From Ruminococcaceae bacterium UBA866 (lineage in GTDB: Bacteria > Bacillota > Clostridia > Oscillospirales > Ruminococcaceae): DNA of 17,880 nt. The stretch spans positions 15,311 through 33,190 of the forward strand of contig DBGA01000008.1 of the NCBI GenBank assembly GCA_002295325.1. Reading direction: 5' to 3'. The notes beneath the pieces are model-generated. The model did not search any database and was not told the DNA's origin. It worked only from the letters and a program-made list of their open reading frames with translations. The position numbers were made by a program, and so were the translations under genes. This document shows, one piece after another, positions 14,401 to 17,880 of this stretch. The number at the start of each line of letters is the position of its first letter. The first letter of the stretch is position 1.

Positions 14401-14575
14401 CATTTGCTTTACTATGCACCCCGAAACTGCAAATTCCCTGTCCCCGATTAACATAATAGCTCCAAAGAGGACACCCGTGAACACCTGCAAGACCAGGCAA
14501 AAAGCTTGTAAAGGTTGGATTTTTATCAAAATTATCAATAATAAAACTGTTGTTACTATCTTTCATTTGGTTCAT
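11495..14575 (-). CDS. Large GH94/GH161-like glycoside phosphorylase (cellobiose-phosphorylase-related)
   Basis: Cytoplasmic enzyme of 1026 residues, related to inverting beta-glucan phosphorylases that release sugar 1-phosphate with inorganic phosphate. The N-terminal part (about 1-300) is beta-rich, starting with FLPGLAGVHGCPLWSYYVNR and later PALVRRVTLKNLSDKPFDFE, like the beta-sandwich of GH94. The helical barrel follows. YSQGNGNFRDVNQNRR (392-407) resembles the sugar-binding RD loop, and PGWNDAMNGV (622-631) resembles the WNDGMN motif whose Asp (here D626) is the general acid of cellobiose phosphorylase. There is no signal peptide. AAAGGAG precedes the ATG at 14575, which overlaps the response regulator gene by 20 bp. 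It is the last gene of a sugar-sensing operon. It is longer than classical GH94 (about 800), so GH161 or an undefined relative is possible; exact substrate is open. Confidence 0.72.
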   Translation of the reverse strand: MNQMKDSNNSFIIDNFDKNPTFTSFLPGLAGVHGCPLWSYYVNRGQGICSFGVHSKANAIMEFSPANLAYRRVSQDGFRTFLKKDGVVTELFAPSDNKNITRKMTVNMNSLSIEEENQDIKVSTVIQYFILPDEEFPALVRRVTLKNLSDKPFDFELLDGMGQLIPYGIENHNFKETSNLFRSWAEITWPADNIPMFNTRSMPCDEAEVLESCAAYFALSTDEKGGVIRPIIDTRVVFGDDETATFPWLFKTNSIDELRKIKEYPANRYPCVFTPISSTLVDNISFTSYFGFANTPQIILENYKKLCNEEYIDKAQKRASEIASEITFAAQTSTSSKELDNYFKQSYLDNVLRGGFPVVMGNENKKVVHLFSRKHGDPERDYNFFSLSAEPYSQGNGNFRDVNQNRRNDVLFTPEAGEFNVVTFMGLIGADGYNPLEIMGIKLMFINKGDAKAELAKLGVDSKFADKPFTVGELYLALKQSNANSDENLSSLLDLCETHLDANFKEGYWSDHFTYNLDLIESYAKIFPDKMQDLLFEENKCAIFYNNVEVLPRAERYKIINGKLRQKESIKEVQASKGSWLLDNSGNMIKTSVFSKLLLLIATKFSALDPASCGIEMEGGKPGWNDAMNGVPFFFGSGMSETIELKRIIAFALSQKDYQEITLPLEICELLKQLNSIQDISDSFLYWEKSSDIREDYRENLYKNGINGFSGKTTKLTYAEVTEMLTAFLERINKGISKAEQLGGGIIPTFIIFEALGLKDECMPTGFSARALPLFLEAPARMMKTLDDTKSARELYNKVLASECYDEKLKMYKTSVPLDAEDYGIGRIRAFTAGWLERESVFTHMSYKYLLGVLQAGLYDEFYKEIETGLVPFMDPEVYGRSIYENSSFIASSRNPDPTVWGRGFISRLSGSTAEVLSMRNEMFLGKKCFYVDDDGELCLTFSPVLHSRLFNENAEVMFILLGKIPVTYLNKTCKNTYGEHSVKPVKIFIEKQSGEIIIDGDTIKGEMAREIRDRENIVSIKVVLD

Positions 14576-15341
14576 AGATAAGCTCCTTTATTTTATTTTT
14601 GTTTCTATAATCTGTGGGTGTAAGTCCCGTCTCAGCTTTAAAGGTTTTAAGAAAATATTTCTCCTCCTTAAACCCTACCTCCTCGGATATTTTTCCTATT
14701 TTAATATTTGTTGTATTAAGTAATTTTTTTGCAACATTGATTCTAACAGACTTTATATAATCGACAAAGTTCTCACCAACTATTTCCTTGAATGCCTCGG
14801 AAAAGAATGTGTAATTCATTGAAACATAATTTGATACAACCGCCATATTTATATCAGATTTGTAATTCTGATTAATCAGTTTAATTGCACTTTCGATTTT
14901 TCCTCTTTTGTCAATTTCCGTATCTTGGGTCGGAGTTATTTGATTTACACCTTCAAGCCCCTGCGCATCAAGTTCCGCTTGTATCTTATTCAGCATACCG
15001 TAAAAAATTTCTGGTTCGATGGGCTTTAACAAATATTCTCTTACACCAAAATGGAGTGCTTCCACTGCGAATGAAAAATCGTCATAGCCACTTATTATTA
15101 TAATTGGCCCTTGTTTAATGTTCAATTGTTCCATTCTTTCAATAAAGGTAAGCCCGTCAAGCACTGGCATTTTAATATCTGTCAATATGAGGTGAAACTT
15201 TTTTATTTTTACCATCTCGAGTGCTTCTTCTCCGTTTTTGCACTCTATAATTTCACCTGTGCATATACCCATACGCTCTATCATTGTTTTTATGCCCAGT
15301 CTAACAAATTTTTCATCTTCAACAATTAATATGTTCTTCAT
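14556..15341 (-). CDS. Response regulator, YesN-like (REC plus AraC-type HTH)
   Basis: DNA-binding response regulator of 261 residues. The receiver domain (1-125) has the acidic pair E8-D9, phosphoacceptor D55 (LILTDIKMP), S84 and K106 (LLKP). A linker leads to an AraC/XylS-type double helix-turn-helix (about 150-250) with VSMNYTFFSEAFKEIVGENF, then KISEEVGFKEEKYFLKTFKA and TPTDYR. The ATG at 15341 follows GGAGG with 8-base spacing; a TTG at 15356 in the same frame is rejected. It overlaps the kinase gene by 23 bp and the phosphorylase gene by 20 bp, so all three are coupled. It should be phosphorylated by the adjacent kinase and activate this sugar operon, including the transporter genes expected upstream. 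The DNA target is unknown. Confidence 0.94.
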   Translation of the reverse strand: MKNILIVEDEKFVRLGIKTMIERMGICTGEIIECKNGEEALEMVKIKKFHLILTDIKMPVLDGLTFIERMEQLNIKQGPIIIISGYDDFSFAVEALHFGVREYLLKPIEPEIFYGMLNKIQAELDAQGLEGVNQITPTQDTEIDKRGKIESAIKLINQNYKSDINMAVVSNYVSMNYTFFSEAFKEIVGENFVDYIKSVRINVAKKLLNTTNIKIGKISEEVGFKEEKYFLKTFKAETGLTPTDYRNKNKIKELIYEPNER

Positions 15342-17157
15342 TAGGCACACCTCCAAATGGTATTTTCATCTTAACCTTGGTGTAGCAACCCTTTACGCTT
15401 GCCACTTCTATTCCATATTGGCTTCCAAAACACAACTCAATTCTCTCTTGTACGTTTCTAAGACCGATTCCGCTTGTCTGACCTTTTTGCGCTGGGAGAA
15501 TGCCCTTAATACTATCGTTTAGCTGCTTGAGTGTATCAGCATCAATTCCTGTGCCGCTATCGGTAACCTCTATATTAAGTATCCCTTCCTCGACAAAGAC
15601 GTTGATGTAGATTGTTGCTTCGTGTAACATATTTTCTATTCCGTGAATAATTGAATTTTCGACAATTGGCTGGATTGACATTTTGGGAATTTCTGTTTTT
15701 TGCACATAGTCAGGAATATTACAAGTCAAGTTGATTGGATTGTCAAAGCGTATGTTAAAGAGTTGCAAATAGTCCTTTACATATTCTATCTCATTTTTAA
15801 TCGGCACCATTTGACTTTTCCAATTCATTGAATATCTAAGCAATCTACCAAGAGCTGTTGTTGTGTCAACAATGAGGTAATTTTCCTCTATTGTCGCCAT
15901 CATCTCTATATTATTTAATACATTATAAAGAAAATGCGAGTTAATTTGACTTTGCAACGCCTTAATTTGAGCATCCTTTTCAAGAATCGAGCGTTTAATA
16001 TTTTGCTTAACAAGGTCATCAATCTTAACTACCATTCGATTAAAATATTTTTGCAACTGACCTATTTCATCATTCGATGCGTTGGCAATTTGTACTGTAA
16101 TATTTCCATTTTCAAGTTTTTTCATTGCGTCAATTGTCTTGTAAATTCGTTTTAGCAATACCCTTGTTATTGTGTCATAGATTAAAGAAAGTACAATGAT
16201 AAACACCAATAAGGCAAAAACGAGAATTGCCCTGCTCTTTGAAATGTTGTTAACAACCTCATCAATATTGTATATGCTTATAAAATGCGCTGAAAATACA
16301 TCGCTCTTTTGCATTACAACTAGATACTTAGCATCTTTTGTTTTGAGCAATTGTGGTTTCGTATTACTATCATCGAACTGTATTTTGCTTTCAAGCTCAT
16401 TGACCACTCCAAGCCACATATTACTGTATGTGCTATCTTTGTTGGTATAAACAGTGCCATCCTTATAAAAATAGTTCATTCTATGCTCATCCATGATATA
16501 CATATCCCCAAAGAAGTCTTGCATTTGGAAAGACAGCTCGATAACGGATTTGTCTTTTCCTATTTTCTTATTTAATGCACTTGAATAAGAAATAATGTCG
16601 CCTCCAGAAAGCTGTGTAGCATGATGTGCTGACAGCTCTTCTCTATAGCCCAGACGCAAAAAGAGTTTTTCACTTGGAACCGTATTATACCAATCCTCGT
16701 TATACACCCGTTCAGATGAAATGAAAACAGGCCACCTTTCAGGTATTCTGTCGCTATTGCAATAAATTCTTAAACTTCGAATATCTGGGTTTATACTTGC
16801 AATGTTTTCAATGTATGGTGTTGTAACCCAATTAAAGTGAAGTATGTCTTCTGTTGTAATTTCTTCACTTCTATTGATAAAATCTATAATTTGAGAATTT
16901 GATTTTATTGTTTGAATTACCGTACTTGCAATCTCAGCTTTTGTGTTTGAAGACGCTTCGAACTTTTTTAAATCATACAATAAAGAGTTTTCGATTCTCT
17001 CAATTTGTTCGTCCTCGATTTTACTAAAAACAATTAAAGATGCCATTAAAACAGGTATTACTAAGACAGCTAAAATAACTATCGTAAACTTTTTATTTAG
17101 TGAAAGCCCTTGCCAATATTCAGCATAATATCTAAGCGTTTTTTTTAATAGTTTCAT
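15319..17157 (-). CDS. Sensor histidine kinase, YesM-like (His_kinase/HATPase, HAMP)
   Basis: Membrane sensor kinase of 612 residues. A first membrane helix (about 24-44), an extracytoplasmic sensor domain of some 260 residues (probably Cache-like), a second helix (about 308-330) and a HAMP linker (about 330-385) lead to the His_kinase segment. The phosphoacceptor is H408 in LQSQINSHFLYNVLN; Ser stands before the His where Pro is usual in this family. The ATP-binding domain has PIVENSIIHG (N501), DSGTGID (533-539) and GIGLRNV (563-569). GGAAAC serves as ribosome binding site inside the end of the preceding solute-binding gene, one base away. The adjacent sugar-binding protein and AraC-type regulator indicate sensing of an extracellular oligosaccharide, directly or through the binding protein. 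Confidence 0.94.
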   Translation of the reverse strand: MKLLKKTLRYYAEYWQGLSLNKKFTIVILAVLVIPVLMASLIVFSKIEDEQIERIENSLLYDLKKFEASSNTKAEIASTVIQTIKSNSQIIDFINRSEEITTEDILHFNWVTTPYIENIASINPDIRSLRIYCNSDRIPERWPVFISSERVYNEDWYNTVPSEKLFLRLGYREELSAHHATQLSGGDIISYSSALNKKIGKDKSVIELSFQMQDFFGDMYIMDEHRMNYFYKDGTVYTNKDSTYSNMWLGVVNELESKIQFDDSNTKPQLLKTKDAKYLVVMQKSDVFSAHFISIYNIDEVVNNISKSRAILVFALLVFIIVLSLIYDTITRVLLKRIYKTIDAMKKLENGNITVQIANASNDEIGQLQKYFNRMVVKIDDLVKQNIKRSILEKDAQIKALQSQINSHFLYNVLNNIEMMATIEENYLIVDTTTALGRLLRYSMNWKSQMVPIKNEIEYVKDYLQLFNIRFDNPINLTCNIPDYVQKTEIPKMSIQPIVENSIIHGIENMLHEATIYINVFVEEGILNIEVTDSGTGIDADTLKQLNDSIKGILPAQKGQTSGIGLRNVQERIELCFGSQYGIEVASVKGCYTKVKMKIPFGGVPNEEHINC

Positions 17158-17158
17158 A

Positions 17159-17880
17159 TTAATTGTTTCCTAAGCGCTTTTTATTAGTTTCTAACTCTTT
17201 TTGATATTCGGACATAATAAGATCAAATCCATATTTCTTTCTTTTTTCTATAAATTGTTCAAAAATTTCATCAAATTCTATGTCCGATTTTGCCAAGATA
17301 AGACTTTGCATTGTCCGCGATTTTTCTTGATCAATTTTCTTTTTGGCTATTGCGGCAGGGGTGTCTGGCATCAAGCTTATGTAGTCGTATATTGAATTGT
17401 CAACCACATATTTATTCGTCCACTTCTTTATAGAGAGAAGAGGCTCTACATCAGGTGCCATAAAGCCCTTTTGCGCTGCCATTTCATTATCCATCAAAGC
17501 CCAATGTGTACTCATAGAACCATATTTTTTGTCAAATTCAAGTCTATCTTTATTTAGTAGATCGATTGCTTCGGACTTAAATACAACTTTCCCGTCAACC
17601 ATATCATAGCCTTGCCCCTCGACTCCCGCCCAAATTAACTTTTGTCCTTCTTCGCTCATAAGCATTGACATAAGTTGAATTGCCCTATCCTTGTGCGGGC
17701 TTTTTTTAGATATCATTGTGAGTGTCCATCCCTGCATACTCGGCCCACTCAGTTGATGATTACTCCCCTTAGCGTTCTTTGGTCCGTCTATTGCAACATA
17801 GGCCTGTTCAGGATTTTGGGCATAAATTGTTTTTATCTGTGTTTGACAATCTGACCATTGATAAAGCATTGCAAAATATT
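17159..17880 (-). CDS. ABC-type extracellular solute-binding protein, LplA/YtcQ-like (partial, N-terminus outside window)
   Basis: C-terminal 240 codons of a sugar-binding lipoprotein of an ABC importer (extracellular solute-binding family 1). The frame runs without a stop to the right edge; the ATG at 17869 is internal, since coding sequence continues past it. The segment AIQLMSMLMSEEGQKLIWAGVEGQGYDMVDGK is typical of the C-terminal lobe in large Firmicute binding proteins adjacent to YesMN systems, quoted here as AIQLMSMLMSEEGQKLI and GVEGQGYDMVDGK. The C-terminus is charged (KELETNKKRLGNN). The signal peptide and lipobox would lie outside the window. Its stop is one base before the kinase start, so it belongs to the same operon, and it may either feed the permease or present ligand to the kinase. 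Confidence 0.88.
   Translation of the reverse strand, partial: YFAMLYQWSDCQTQIKTIYAQNPEQAYVAIDGPKNAKGSNHQLSGPSMQGWTLTMISKKSPHKDRAIQLMSMLMSEEGQKLIWAGVEGQGYDMVDGKVVFKSEAIDLLNKDRLEFDKKYGSMSTHWALMDNEMAAQKGFMAPDVEPLLSIKKWTNKYVVDNSIYDYISLMPDTPAAIAKKKIDQEKSRTMQSLILAKSDIEFDEIFEQFIEKRKKYGFDLIMSEYQKELETNKKRLGNN

Overview
The window looks like chromosomal DNA of a low-GC Gram-positive bacterium, most likely an anaerobic, glycan-degrading member of the Clostridia. The evidence is AT-rich spacers, strong AGGAGG-type ribosome binding sites, canonical sigma-A promoters, a SigI/RsgI pair, a YesM/YesN-type two-component system beside an LplA-like sugar-binding protein, and CsoR-controlled copper export. No species can be named from sequence alone. 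There are no RNA genes, insertion sequences, CRISPR arrays or phage genes.

Layout. (a) 1-2491: a partial MFS transporter (minus strand, leaving the window) is divergent from an FAD-dependent oxidoreductase (plus strand). Each has a recognisable promoter in the 236-bp gap. (b) 2585-6070: a minus-strand operon of a cytoplasmic GH18 glycosidase, an NAT_N/GNAT_C-type acyltransferase and a LacI-family repressor. A 30-bp palindrome with a LacI-type core (AANCGNTT) lies upstream. (c) 6172-9350: a minus-strand csoR-copA-copZ copper operon with a sigma-A promoter and a CsoR-like box at its predicted start site. (d) 9441-11268: a plus-strand sigI-rsgI pair with a 4-bp overlap. RsgI carries an unusual (Asp-Asp-X)13 extracytoplasmic tail. 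(e) 11495-17880: a minus-strand operon entering from the right edge. It encodes a lipoprotein-type sugar-binding protein (partial), a YesM-like sensor kinase, a YesN/AraC-like response regulator and a 1026-residue GH94/GH161-like glycoside phosphorylase, with gaps or overlaps of only a few bases.

How the parts work together. Three of the five blocks look like carbohydrate sensing or use: import and phosphorolysis of an oligosaccharide under two-component control (e), intracellular cleavage plus acyl transfer on an amino-sugar glycan under LacI control (b), and an envelope-sensing alternative sigma factor of the type that controls polysaccharide degradation in cellulolytic clostridia (d). The copper block is independent housekeeping. 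Convergent units are separated by intrinsic terminators at 2522-2563 and 11367-11400, and a third at 6080-6116 separates the copper operon from the GH18 promoter.

The most interesting points are the GH18-acyltransferase-LacI operon with its near-perfect operator, the Asp-rich RsgI sensor tail with no recognisable sugar-binding domain, and the uncertain substrate of the large phosphorylase-like enzyme.
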